From: Streptomyces sp. HPF1205
GTDB taxonomy: Bacteria > Actinomycetota > Actinomycetes > Streptomycetales > Streptomycetaceae
Reading direction: 5' to 3'
NCBI RefSeq assembly: GCF_020400825.1
Contig: NZ_JAINVH010000001.1
Coordinates: 248,001-312,000, forward strand
Length of the DNA stretch: 64,000 bases
Shown: positions 28,772 to 36,854 of the stretch, in pieces
How the letters are laid out: the number at the start of each line of letters is the position of its first letter
How positions within the stretch are numbered: position 1 is the first letter of the stretch
The notes under the pieces: generated by a model
Databases searched by the model: none
The model's input: only the letters and a program-made list of their open reading frames with translations
What the model was told of the DNA's origin: nothing
Program-made: the position numbers and the translations under genes

Positions 28772-30112
28772 CTACTTCTTCACGCGCACGGTCTTCGTCG
28801 ACCGCGTCTCCAGGGTCATCTCGTCGGCGTCGGCGACCTTCGCCTTGAGCCGCACAGTACCGCTCGCGGCGTCGACCACGTCCACCACCTTGGCGAGCAG
28901 CTTGGCGGTGTCCTCGTTGCCCGAGGCGCTCGCCAACTGCACCGCGCGGCCCAGCTTGGCGGTGGCGCCGTCCATGTCCCCGGCCTTCCTGGCCTCCAGG
29001 CCCTGCTGGATGACCTGGGCCAGTTCGGCCTGCCCGGTGTAGTGGGCGACCTGCGGGCTGATCCGGGTGGAGGCGGCCATGTCGTCGGTCCACACCGCCC
29101 GCACCAGGCCCTGGCCGAGCACCTCCGGGGCGTCCGTGCCGGGGGAGGGCAGGACCAGCGACACGCGTGCCGCGAGCATCTCCTGGCCCAGCCCGGCCGC
29201 GGGCACCCGCACGTTGATGTGGTAGTCGCGCGACTCGTCGCCCCACGAGCCGGTCGGGTAGTCGCCGACCCGCGGACCGACCGGCGCGCGCCGGCCGGTG
29301 AGGTCCTCCACGGTCGGCGCGACCTGCTTGACGAAGGCGATCTCGGCGCCCTGCGGGGTCCACAGCCGCAAGGACACGTCCGCGACCTCCTTGCCCATGG
29401 CGTTCTCCATCATCGCCCGGAAGTCGGCGGCCAGGCCCGCCGGGTCGGCGACGATGTCGGCCGAGCCGAGCAGCGCGGAGGCGATGCCCGTCACCTCCTT
29501 GACCTCCCAGTCGGTGCCGACGCCGCGCGCGTCGCAGGTGAAGCGGCCGGCGCAGGCGTCCAGGGCGGCCCGGAGGTCCTCGGGCCTCTCGTGCTCGTTG
29601 CGGCCGTCGGTGAGCAGGATGCCGTGCCGTATCGCCACGTCGGCGCCGCCCAGCAGGGAGTCGGCGAGCCGCAGCCAGGTGCCGATGGCGGTGCCGCCGC
29701 CCGAGGTGAGCTTGCGCAGCGCCTGCTTGGCCTGCGCGCGGGTGGCCGCGTCGGCGACCGCGAGCCGGCCGCCACCCGGGTAGACCTCGCGTGCCACGTG
29801 CGTGCCGGCCACGATCGCGAACGAGGTGCCGTCGCGCAGGGCGTCCACGGCGACGGCGGCGGCGTCGCGGGCGTTGCGCAGCTTCGTCGGCGGGTAGTCC
29901 ATGGAACCCGAGCAGTCCAGCATCAGCACCACGCCCGCGGCGGCGGCGCGGGCCGTGTCGCCGCCGGGCAGCGGCCGGCCCCCGCTGGTGCCGCCGCCGG
30001 TCGAGGTGACCGTCACGATGGCGTTGACCTCCCCGCTGCCCTCGGGCAGGTACTCGTTCTGGTAGACGTCCACCGAGAACTGCGGGACGTTCGACTTGGA
30101 AAGAATGGCCAT
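28772..30112 (-). CDS. von Willebrand factor A domain protein
   Basis: A 446-residue VWA protein. The metal-ion-dependent adhesion site begins DCSGSM (66-71), followed by GGGTAIGTWL and LLTDGRNEHE, the second and third MIDAS segments. The C-terminal third has a beta-sandwich-like region and a helical stretch (GLEARKAGDMDGATAKLGRAVQLA) resembling a TPR or helical bundle. No signal peptide, so it is cytoplasmic. VWA proteins linked to kinases and FHA proteins usually act as scaffolds or regulators of assembly; its exact role is not known. AGGAAG precedes the ATG and it lies 69 bases downstream of the phosphatase. Confidence 0.88.
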   Translation of the reverse strand: MAILSKSNVPQFSVDVYQNEYLPEGSGEVNAIVTVTSTGGGTSGGRPLPGGDTARAAAAGVVLMLDCSGSMDYPPTKLRNARDAAAVAVDALRDGTSFAIVAGTHVAREVYPGGGRLAVADAATRAQAKQALRKLTSGGGTAIGTWLRLADSLLGGADVAIRHGILLTDGRNEHERPEDLRAALDACAGRFTCDARGVGTDWEVKEVTGIASALLGSADIVADPAGLAADFRAMMENAMGKEVADVSLRLWTPQGAEIAFVKQVAPTVEDLTGRRAPVGPRVGDYPTGSWGDESRDYHINVRVPAAGLGQEMLAARVSLVLPSPGTDAPEVLGQGLVRAVWTDDMAASTRISPQVAHYTGQAELAQVIQQGLEARKAGDMDGATAKLGRAVQLASASGNEDTAKLLAKVVDVVDAASGTVRLKAKVADADEMTLETRSTKTVRVKK

Positions 30113-30181
30113 CGCTTCCTGCGCTCCCTGACCCTGAAAACCCTCGTGAGAAACCTTCGCAATGCCCCCCCGCGCCGGTCG

Positions 30182-31540
30182 CTAGGCGGGTGGGAATCCT
30201 GCCCTGGACACGGCGGCCGGGAACGGCAGCACCGCGACCGTCACGTTGTCGTGGCCGCCGCCGTCCAGCGCCACCCCGAGCAGCGCCCGGGCACCGGCCA
30301 GCGGGCGGCTGCGGGCGTCCGCCGGGACCACCTCGGCCATCTCGGCGGCGGACTCCGCGTAGTTCCACAGCCCGTCGGTGCACACCACGATCACGCCCGG
30401 CTCGTCCGGCTGGAAGGCGGCGACGTGCGGGTCGACCTCCACCGCGTCCGCGCCCAGCCAGCCGGTGATCGCGTGCGCCCGCTCGTCGGCGTACGCCTCG
30501 GCCTCCGACATCAGGCCCGCGGCGACCATCCGGGCCGCCCACGAGTCGTCCTCGGTCAGCCGGCTCGGCGGGCGGCTGCGGTCGTCGGGGATCCAGTACG
30601 CGCGGCTGTCGCCGATCCAGCCGACGGTCAGCAGCGGGCCGGTGACGACCGCGCTCACGCAGGTGCAGGCGGGCGCGTTGTTGCGCGGGCGTTCCCCGGG
30701 CCGCTCCCCCTCCTCGGCCAGCGCGCTCACCGCGTCGAAGGCGGCCAGCAGCGCGCCGCGCATCGCGTCCTGGGCGCCCGCGCCGCGCTCCAGGGCGGTC
30801 AGCAGCGACTCGCTGCCGGCGGCCGACGCGGCGGCCGAGGCGTCGTCCGGGCGGTAGGCGGTGGACACCCCGTCGCAGACCACGGCGGCCACCGCCGGGG
30901 TGCCGTCGGGCAGCGAGGCGGCGGCCACCGCGAAGGCGTCCTCGTTGCGGTGGTGGCGCAGCCCCCTGTCGCTGACCGCGGCGACCCCCTCCAACTCCTT
31001 TTCCTGGTGGTCGCGCTGGCGCGGCTGGGCGTGGCCGCAGTGCTCGCAGTACCCGTCGTCGTCCACCCCGCCGACTCCGCAGGCCACGCACACGCTGCCG
31101 CGGGTTGACGGCACGGGCTCCTCCCTCGGGTCGGACAGCCGTGCCGACACGCCGAGGAAGAGCGTCTCCCCGCCGCCGTCGTCCCCGCCCGCGGGCACCT
31201 CGCCCGTACCGCCGTCCCGGCCGTCCCCGGTCCGGCCGCCGGAAGGGCCGGCCGCGTCGGGCACGGGACCGGACCCGGGACCGGACCCGGGCGCGGGGGG
31301 CGGGCCGCCGGGCGCCGATGGTACGGCGGGGCGCGCGGCCGGCGGTACGGGCGGGGCGGCCGGCGGTACGGCCGGTGGCACGGGCGGCGCGGGCGGTACG
31401 GGCGCGGTGAGGTCACGCCCGCAACCGCCGCAGAAGCGGTCATCCCTGTCCAGCGGCTCCGCGCACCGGGGGCAGCGCGGCGGAGTGGGAGGGGCGGCGG
31501 AGGCGGCCGTGGAGGCGGCCGACTCGGGTTGTGCTGGCAT
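30182..31540 (-). CDS. Zinc-ribbon PP2C-type Ser/Thr protein phosphatase
   Basis: A 452-residue protein. Two zinc ribbons (CPRCAEPLDRDDRFCGGCG near 22-40 and CVACG...YCEHCG near 155-175) flank a Pro/Gly-rich linker of about 100 residues. The catalytic domain occupies about 190-450 with RHHRNEDAF, AVVCDGVS, GWIGDSRAYW, VVCTDGLWNY and GGGHDNVTVAVL, giving all the acidic residues that bind the Mn/Mg pair. It should reverse PknG phosphorylation. The ATG lies 5 bases after the pknG stop, so kinase and phosphatase are almost certainly co-translated. Confidence 0.9.
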   Translation of the reverse strand: MPAQPESAASTAASAAPPTPPRCPRCAEPLDRDDRFCGGCGRDLTAPVPPAPPVPPAVPPAAPPVPPAARPAVPSAPGGPPPAPGSGPGSGPVPDAAGPSGGRTGDGRDGGTGEVPAGGDDGGGETLFLGVSARLSDPREEPVPSTRGSVCVACGVGGVDDDGYCEHCGHAQPRQRDHQEKELEGVAAVSDRGLRHHRNEDAFAVAAASLPDGTPAVAAVVCDGVSTAYRPDDASAAASAAGSESLLTALERGAGAQDAMRGALLAAFDAVSALAEEGERPGERPRNNAPACTCVSAVVTGPLLTVGWIGDSRAYWIPDDRSRPPSRLTEDDSWAARMVAAGLMSEAEAYADERAHAITGWLGADAVEVDPHVAAFQPDEPGVIVVCTDGLWNYAESAAEMAEVVPADARSRPLAGARALLGVALDGGGHDNVTVAVLPFPAAVSRAGFPPA

Positions 31541-31545
31541 CGGAT

Positions 31546-34275
31546 TCACACCCACGTCCGGGGGCGGAAACGGTTCGCGCGTTCCACCAGTTCGATCCTT
31601 GTACTGCCGTCCTTGGCGAGCCTGGCCAGCAGCCGGTACGAGCTTTCCAGGGCGAACCGCAGGCCGCGCTCGTCCAGTTCGGCGCCCAGGAGCCCGCCGG
31701 TCAGGCCGGGGGCGGGGGAGGGGGCGCCGGGCGCGGCCTCGCCCGCCCGCCCGGCCAGCACCCAGTCCAGGGCGCTGCCCAGCACCTCGGTCGCGAGCTG
31801 CTCGCGCCGGTCGGAGTCCAGGCCCTGCCGCTGCAGGGCGTCGACCTGCCGGGCGGCCGCGTACAGGTCGGGCAGCAGCGGCTCGGCGGGCGAGCGGCCG
31901 CGCAGCCTGGCCCGTATCGACGCCACCCGGGCCGCCGTGTAGTGGATGGACGCCTCCGGCACCGACTCCAGCGCCCTGACGGCGCCGTCGCGGTCCCCCG
32001 ACCGCAGCAGGACCCGGGCCAGGCCGAACGCGGCGCTCACATAGCCGTGGTCGGTGGTCCACACCAGCCGGTAGTACTCGGCGGCGTTGTCGAGCTGGCC
32101 CAGCACCTCCGCGCAGATGCCCAGCGCCAGCTTGGGCGCGGGCTCGCCGGGGAAGGCGTCGTACACCGCGTCGAAGCCGATCGCCGCCGTCTCCTGGTCG
32201 CCCGCGCACAGCGCGGCCAGACCCCGGTGCCACACCACCCGCCAGTCGGCGCTGTCCTCGGCGGACGCGTCCAGCGTGTCCAGCACGGACCCGGCCCCCT
32301 GCGTGTCGCCCAGTTCGAGCCGGGCCCGCACCTCGCGCAGCCGGCGCTCCACGGAGTCCTCGGGCGCGGACTGCAGCGCGACCACCAGCTCGGAGGGCGC
32401 GGCGGCCGACAGGCCCGCCAGGAAGCCCGCGTTGGGGTCGCCGGGGTCCACGTGCGGTACGGGCAGGGCGAGTACGGCGGCGGACGCGTCCAGCCGGGAC
32501 ACCATCGCGGGGGCCGGGCCGCCGGCCGCCTCCCCGCTGCGCTGGGCCGGCAGCCACGTGCCGGGCGGCGGCCCGAACGCGCCGGCGGTGCCCGTCAGGA
32601 CGGGGCCGCCCGCCGGGGGAGCGGGCGCGGCACCACCCGGAGCGCCCTGGCCGGCCCCGGTCACGGTCACGGCCCCGGCCGGGGTCCCGGCCGCGAGCGC
32701 CCGGCCGCGTCTGCGCGCCGCCTTCTCCCGCGCCCGGTCCGCGCCCAGCGCGGAGGTGTCGCCGGTCATCGGGCGCAGCAACTGGGTGTCCACCACCCGC
32801 AGTTCGGGGCCGAACAGGGTGGACAGGGCCGGCCGCGGCTGGCCGGTCTCCAGGGCCACGACCTCCCGCAGCACTCCCAGGAGCTGGTCGGCCATCTCCT
32901 CGGCGGAGGAGAAGCGCTTGCCGGGGTCGGGGTCGGTGGCCCGCACCAGCAGCCGGTAGAACGACTCGTACCGCTGGAACACCTCGATGTTGGCCGGGTC
33001 GGGCAGGCTGTCCGCGAAGACGCTGGTGTAGCCCTGGAAGTCGAAGGTGAGCACCGCCAGGGTGCGGGCGACGGTGTAGAGGTCGGAGGCCACGGACGGG
33101 CCGACCTCGGCGACCTCGGGCGCCTGGTAGCCGACCGTGCCGTAGATGGCCGACTCGGTGTCGTCCATGCGCCGGACCGCGCCCATGTCGATGAGTTCGA
33201 GCCGGTCCCCGGTCTGGATCGCGTTGTCCACCTTGAAGTCGCAGTACAGCAGGTTGCGGCTGTGCAGGTGGCCGAGGGCGTCCAGGGCCTCGACCGCGTA
33301 CGCGATGGCCTGCGCGACGGGCAGCGGGCGGCGCCTGCCGTCGGCGCCGCGCCGCTCGTTGGCGATCTCCTTGAGGGACTTGCCGCCGACGTAGGCCATC
33401 ACGATGTAGCCGTCGAGGGTGCCGGTGCGCTGGTCGAGGTGCTCGACGAAGTTGTAGATGCGCACGATGTTGGGGTGCTCGATCTCGGCCAGGAAGCGCC
33501 GCTCGGAGACCGCCGCGGCCAGGGCGTCCTCGTCGCCGGTGTCCAGCAGGCCCTTGAGCACCACCCAGCGGTCGGAGACCGCGCGGTCCACGGCCAGGTA
33601 GATCCAGCCGAGGCCGCCGTGCGCCAGGCAGCCCACCACGTGGTACTGCCCGTGCACCACGTCCCCGGGCCGCAGCTTCGGCGTGAACGAGTACGGGTGC
33701 CCGCACTTGGTGCAGTACCCCTCGGTACGGCCCGGCCGGTCGCCCCGGCTGCGGCCCACCGGCGCCCCGCACTCGCTCCTGCTGCAGAACCGCTTGCGCT
33801 CGGGCACCTCGGGGTTGGCCAGCACCATCGAGGCCGGGTCGGGCCTGGGCACCGGCGGCACGGACACCAGCCCGGCGCCCAGCTTGCCGCGGGTCGGGCC
33901 GCTGGAGCCGCTCTTGGCGCTGCGCACCGACACCGAACGGCCCGAGGAGCCGCCGCTGAGGCCCTGCGAGAGCCGCCCGGACACCGAACGGCGGGAGGCC
34001 TGCGAGGAGGAGCGGCTGCCGGTGCCCGTGCCGGTGCTCGAACTCCGCGAGGCCGACCGGCCCGACTCGGCGCCGCCCGCGGCGGGGGGCGCGCTCGTGC
34101 CCGCGCCGGCGCCGGCCCGGGACTGCGCCTGCGCCGGAACCTGTGCCTGCGCCGGAATGCGCGCCGGGGCCGGCGCGCCCGCCAGCGGTGCCAGGCCGCA
34201 GGTGTCGCAGTACAGCTCCCCGCCGCCCATGTCCTCCAAGGTCCCGCCGCAACCCGGCCGTTGGCACTTGCTCAC
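31546..34275 (-). CDS. pknG: PknG-type Ser/Thr protein kinase
   Basis: A 909-residue kinase with PknG architecture. The N-terminus has a C4 motif (C4, C9, C23, C26), then a low-complexity Ala/Gln/Ser stretch, a second cysteine cluster near 165-195 (CSRSECG...YCTKCG, rubredoxin-like), a kinase domain (about 205-450) and a TPR-like C-terminal half. Kinase motifs: HGGLGWIYLA glycine loop, VVLKGL lysine near 240, YCDFKVDNA near 343 in place of HRD and LIDMGAV near 360 in place of DFG; the kinase is therefore non-RD as in mycobacteria. No membrane helix. PknG phosphorylates the FHA protein GarA and tunes glutamate metabolism in Mycobacterium/Corynebacterium. A GlnH-like and a GlnX-like protein are encoded just upstream. 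Confidence 0.93.
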   Translation of the reverse strand: MSKCQRPGCGGTLEDMGGGELYCDTCGLAPLAGAPAPARIPAQAQVPAQAQSRAGAGAGTSAPPAAGGAESGRSASRSSSTGTGTGSRSSSQASRRSVSGRLSQGLSGGSSGRSVSVRSAKSGSSGPTRGKLGAGLVSVPPVPRPDPASMVLANPEVPERKRFCSRSECGAPVGRSRGDRPGRTEGYCTKCGHPYSFTPKLRPGDVVHGQYHVVGCLAHGGLGWIYLAVDRAVSDRWVVLKGLLDTGDEDALAAAVSERRFLAEIEHPNIVRIYNFVEHLDQRTGTLDGYIVMAYVGGKSLKEIANERRGADGRRRPLPVAQAIAYAVEALDALGHLHSRNLLYCDFKVDNAIQTGDRLELIDMGAVRRMDDTESAIYGTVGYQAPEVAEVGPSVASDLYTVARTLAVLTFDFQGYTSVFADSLPDPANIEVFQRYESFYRLLVRATDPDPGKRFSSAEEMADQLLGVLREVVALETGQPRPALSTLFGPELRVVDTQLLRPMTGDTSALGADRAREKAARRRGRALAAGTPAGAVTVTGAGQGAPGGAAPAPPAGGPVLTGTAGAFGPPPGTWLPAQRSGEAAGGPAPAMVSRLDASAAVLALPVPHVDPGDPNAGFLAGLSAAAPSELVVALQSAPEDSVERRLREVRARLELGDTQGAGSVLDTLDASAEDSADWRVVWHRGLAALCAGDQETAAIGFDAVYDAFPGEPAPKLALGICAEVLGQLDNAAEYYRLVWTTDHGYVSAAFGLARVLLRSGDRDGAVRALESVPEASIHYTAARVASIRARLRGRSPAEPLLPDLYAAARQVDALQRQGLDSDRREQLATEVLGSALDWVLAGRAGEAAPGAPSPAPGLTGGLLGAELDERGLRFALESSYRLLARLAKDGSTRIELVERANRFRPRTWV

Positions 34276-34421
34276 GTGTCCCCCTCAGCCTTTCCCCGGT
34301 ACGTGCGGACGTTCGTTCGCGGACGAGGCGGCGGCCCCCGGACGGGAAGACGCCGCAGGGACCCCGTACGGTTCGCCGCGCCCCCGGCCGCTGCCGGCGC
34401 GGGACCGGTCGCGGGCCCCGG

Positions 34422-35714
34422 TCATGCGCGTTCCTGGCGGTCGGTGGGGGTGCGCGGGGCGCTGCCGAGGTCGGCCACGGCCTGCTGGTAGCGGCGTACG
34501 GCGCGCTCCGCGGCGGCCAGGTCGCACGGCGCGCTCCACAGCAGCCGCCGCGCCTGGTCGTACCGCTCGATCAGCACGGGGTCCTCGGCCATGCCGAGCC
34601 TGGCCACCTTGGCCCGGTACGCGTCGAGCCGGCCGCGCAGTTCGGCGCGCACCGCGAGCGGCGCGGTCACCGCGGTCAGCGAGTCGCGGGCGCGCAGCAG
34701 TTCCTCGTCGGCGGCCTGCTCCAGGCCGTCGAGCAGCGGGGAGAGCCGGTGCCAGTGCGCGTCCCTGGCCAGCTCCTCGGCGAGCGCGAGCTGTTCGTGC
34801 AGGGCCGAGGCGGGACCGCTGACCGCGGGCACGTCCGAGGCGAGGATCTTGGAGAGCACCTCCACGCGGGCGCCGCGCGCCTCGGTGAGGGTGCGGTCGG
34901 CCCGGGAGAGCACGTCGCGCAGCCGGGTCAGCCGGTGCTCGGCGTCGTCCCTGACGTGCAGCACCGCCTCCACCTCGCGGCGGATCTCCTCCAGGCGGCG
35001 GCCGGCCTCCTCGTAGGGCGAGGTGTCCGGGCGGCCCGGAGCGGGCACCGGCTGCCAGAACGCGAGCGGGTCGCAAACGGTGCGGGACCGCAGGTCCGCG
35101 AGGTCCGCGACGAGCCGCTCCAGCTCGTCCCCGGCCGGGTGGGAGCCGGGCCGCACGCCCACCGAGTGGGCCAGCGACCGCACCCGCTGGGTCTCGGCGG
35201 CCAGCAGGTCTATCCGGGCGGGCAGCGCCGACCAGACCGAGTCGGCGGCGGCCACCGTCTCCATGGCCTGGTCGTACCAGGTGTTCATACGGGTGAGCAG
35301 CTGCTCCAGGCTGAGCCGCTCGGTCAGCCGGGCCGGGCCGGTCAGCGAGCGGGCGTGGTCCGGCACCGCGGCGCCGGTTACGGTCACCCCCTCGCCGCGC
35401 AGCAGCTCGGTGAGCCGGGCCAGTTCGGTCTGCGAGGGCCAGCGGCGCCGCGCGCGCAGTTCGCGGGCGGCGCCCAGCGCGTCGGTGTACGCCTCGAAGT
35501 GCGTCCACAGCGCCGAGATCGCCGCGTCCGTGCGCGCCCACCGCTCCTTGGTGACGCCGGTCAGCTCGGCGCCCTCCAGCAGCCTGCGGCCTGAGTGGTC
35601 CTGGAGCGCCAGAAGGGAGGACTCGACCGCCTCGTGCTCGGCCCCGAGCCGGGCCAGCGCACGGTCGACTTCCTCTCGGCCCATCACCGGTCCGGATGGT
35701 CCCGCGACCGCCAT
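34422..35714 (-). CDS. Conserved helical protein of the GlnX-PknG locus, function unknown
   Basis: A 430-residue protein, not recognised. It is Leu/Ala/Arg/Glu-rich and almost entirely helical, with coiled-coil-like heptads around ARLTERLSLEQLLTRMNTW, RRLEEIRREVEAVLHVRDDAEHRL and DSLTAVTAPLAVRAELRGRL. No signal peptide, membrane segment or cysteine cluster. It sits between glnH and pknG, all in one direction, so it may link the membrane sensor to the kinase; this is inference from position. The start is ATG at 35714, or the GTG just before it, with GGAAGAGG a few bases upstream. Confidence 0.8.
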   Translation of the reverse strand: MAVAGPSGPVMGREEVDRALARLGAEHEAVESSLLALQDHSGRRLLEGAELTGVTKERWARTDAAISALWTHFEAYTDALGAARELRARRRWPSQTELARLTELLRGEGVTVTGAAVPDHARSLTGPARLTERLSLEQLLTRMNTWYDQAMETVAAADSVWSALPARIDLLAAETQRVRSLAHSVGVRPGSHPAGDELERLVADLADLRSRTVCDPLAFWQPVPAPGRPDTSPYEEAGRRLEEIRREVEAVLHVRDDAEHRLTRLRDVLSRADRTLTEARGARVEVLSKILASDVPAVSGPASALHEQLALAEELARDAHWHRLSPLLDGLEQAADEELLRARDSLTAVTAPLAVRAELRGRLDAYRAKVARLGMAEDPVLIERYDQARRLLWSAPCDLAAAERAVRRYQQAVADLGSAPRTPTDRQERA

Positions 35715-35790
35715 CACACCCTCTTCCTGTGCGTACCGCGTTCCGCGTTCCGCGCGCCGCGGGCCGTCGCCTTCGCCTGCCTCCCCGAGG

Positions 35791-36849
35791 TCACCGGTAC
35801 ACCGGAGGCGGCGGCCCGGTGATCCCCGGCAGGTCCTTGGCGAGCCACGTGTCGTACGACCGCATCCACTCGCTGCCCGCGCCGCCCGATTCGTACCGCG
35901 CGAGCACCTCGTTGACCCTGCGTACCAGATCCTGGTCGTCCAGGTTCACGGCCACACCGTACGGCTCGCTGGTGACCGGATGTCCGACCAGGCGCACCGC
36001 GGGGTCCTGGGCGGCCTGTCCGGCGGCCAGCGCGTTGTCGGTGAACACCGCGTCGGCCTGGCCGAGTTGCAGCCTGACCAGGCAGTCCAGCTGGTTGGGC
36101 ACGGTCATGACGTGAGCGCCGTGCCGGTCGTGTTCGAGCGTGGCCTGGCCGGTCGAGGTGTCCGCCGTGCACACCGTACGGCCCTTGAGGCTGTCGTCGA
36201 AACCGGTGACGGGCGAGTCCTTGGGCGCGAGGATCTGCTGGCCCGCGGTGAAGTACGGGACGGAGAAGGCGACCTGGCCGGCCCGGGCGCAGTTGATGGT
36301 CATCGTCCGCACCACCAGGTCCACCTTGCGCTGCTTGATCGCCTGGATGCGCTGGTCGGTGGGCACCGTCAGGTACTGCACCTTGGAGGCGTCGCCGAGG
36401 ATGTCCCGGGCGATCGCCTTGACGATGTCGATGTCGAAGCCGGCCAGGACGCCGGTGGACGGGTCGCGGTAGCCCCACAGGTAGCTGTTCTGGTCGACGC
36501 CGACCAGCAGCCGGCCGCGGGCCTTGATGCGTTCGACGGCGGCGCCGTCCGTGGTGCCGGAGGCCGGGCTCGGGCTCGCCGCGCAGTCGTCGTCCTGCGC
36601 GAGGGCGGACCGGGCGTGCGCCAGGGGGCCCGGCGGACCGGCCGCCACCGCCCTCGCGTCCCCGCCGCCCGGGGTGATCGGCACCAGGACGGCGGTCACC
36701 GCCAGCGCGCAGGCCGCCGCCATCGTCAGCACGCCGCCCCAGCCGCGCCCCGCGCCGCCCACCGTACGTCTCCCGTCCGCGCTCGCCGCGCCTGGTGCCG
36801 GTCCCGGGTCCGGCCGCGCGCCGGACCCCGTCGCCGAAGTGGTTCCCAT
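35791..36849 (-). CDS. glnH: GlnH-like extracytoplasmic amino-acid-binding protein
   Basis: A 352-residue family 3 solute-binding protein. An N-terminal hydrophobic segment (about 41-60, VLTMAAACALAVTAVLVPI) follows a Gly/Arg-rich start; there is no lipobox, unlike the mycobacterial lipoprotein, so it is probably secreted or anchored by this helix. The binding domain runs from about 105 (RLLVGVDQNSYLWGYRDP) to 345, with GFDIDIVKAIAR, VDLVVRTMTIN and TEPYGVAV-like SEPYGVAVNLDDQ. In mycobacteria GlnH binds Asp/Glu and signals through GlnX to PknG. No permease genes are near, consistent with a sensor rather than transport role. A GTG at 36858 overlapping the glnX stop is an alternative start. 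Confidence 0.85.
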   Translation of the reverse strand: MGTTSATGSGARPDPGPAPGAASADGRRTVGGAGRGWGGVLTMAAACALAVTAVLVPITPGGGDARAVAAGPPGPLAHARSALAQDDDCAASPSPASGTTDGAAVERIKARGRLLVGVDQNSYLWGYRDPSTGVLAGFDIDIVKAIARDILGDASKVQYLTVPTDQRIQAIKQRKVDLVVRTMTINCARAGQVAFSVPYFTAGQQILAPKDSPVTGFDDSLKGRTVCTADTSTGQATLEHDRHGAHVMTVPNQLDCLVRLQLGQADAVFTDNALAAGQAAQDPAVRLVGHPVTSEPYGVAVNLDDQDLVRRVNEVLARYESGGAGSEWMRSYDTWLAKDLPGITGPPPPVYR

Positions 36850-36854
36850 ACCGC

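Noticed and set aside
27452-31108. Long + strand frame (1,218 codons) opposite the FHA, VWA and PP2C genes
   Set aside because: No recognisable domain, while the opposite strand encodes three clear domain proteins.
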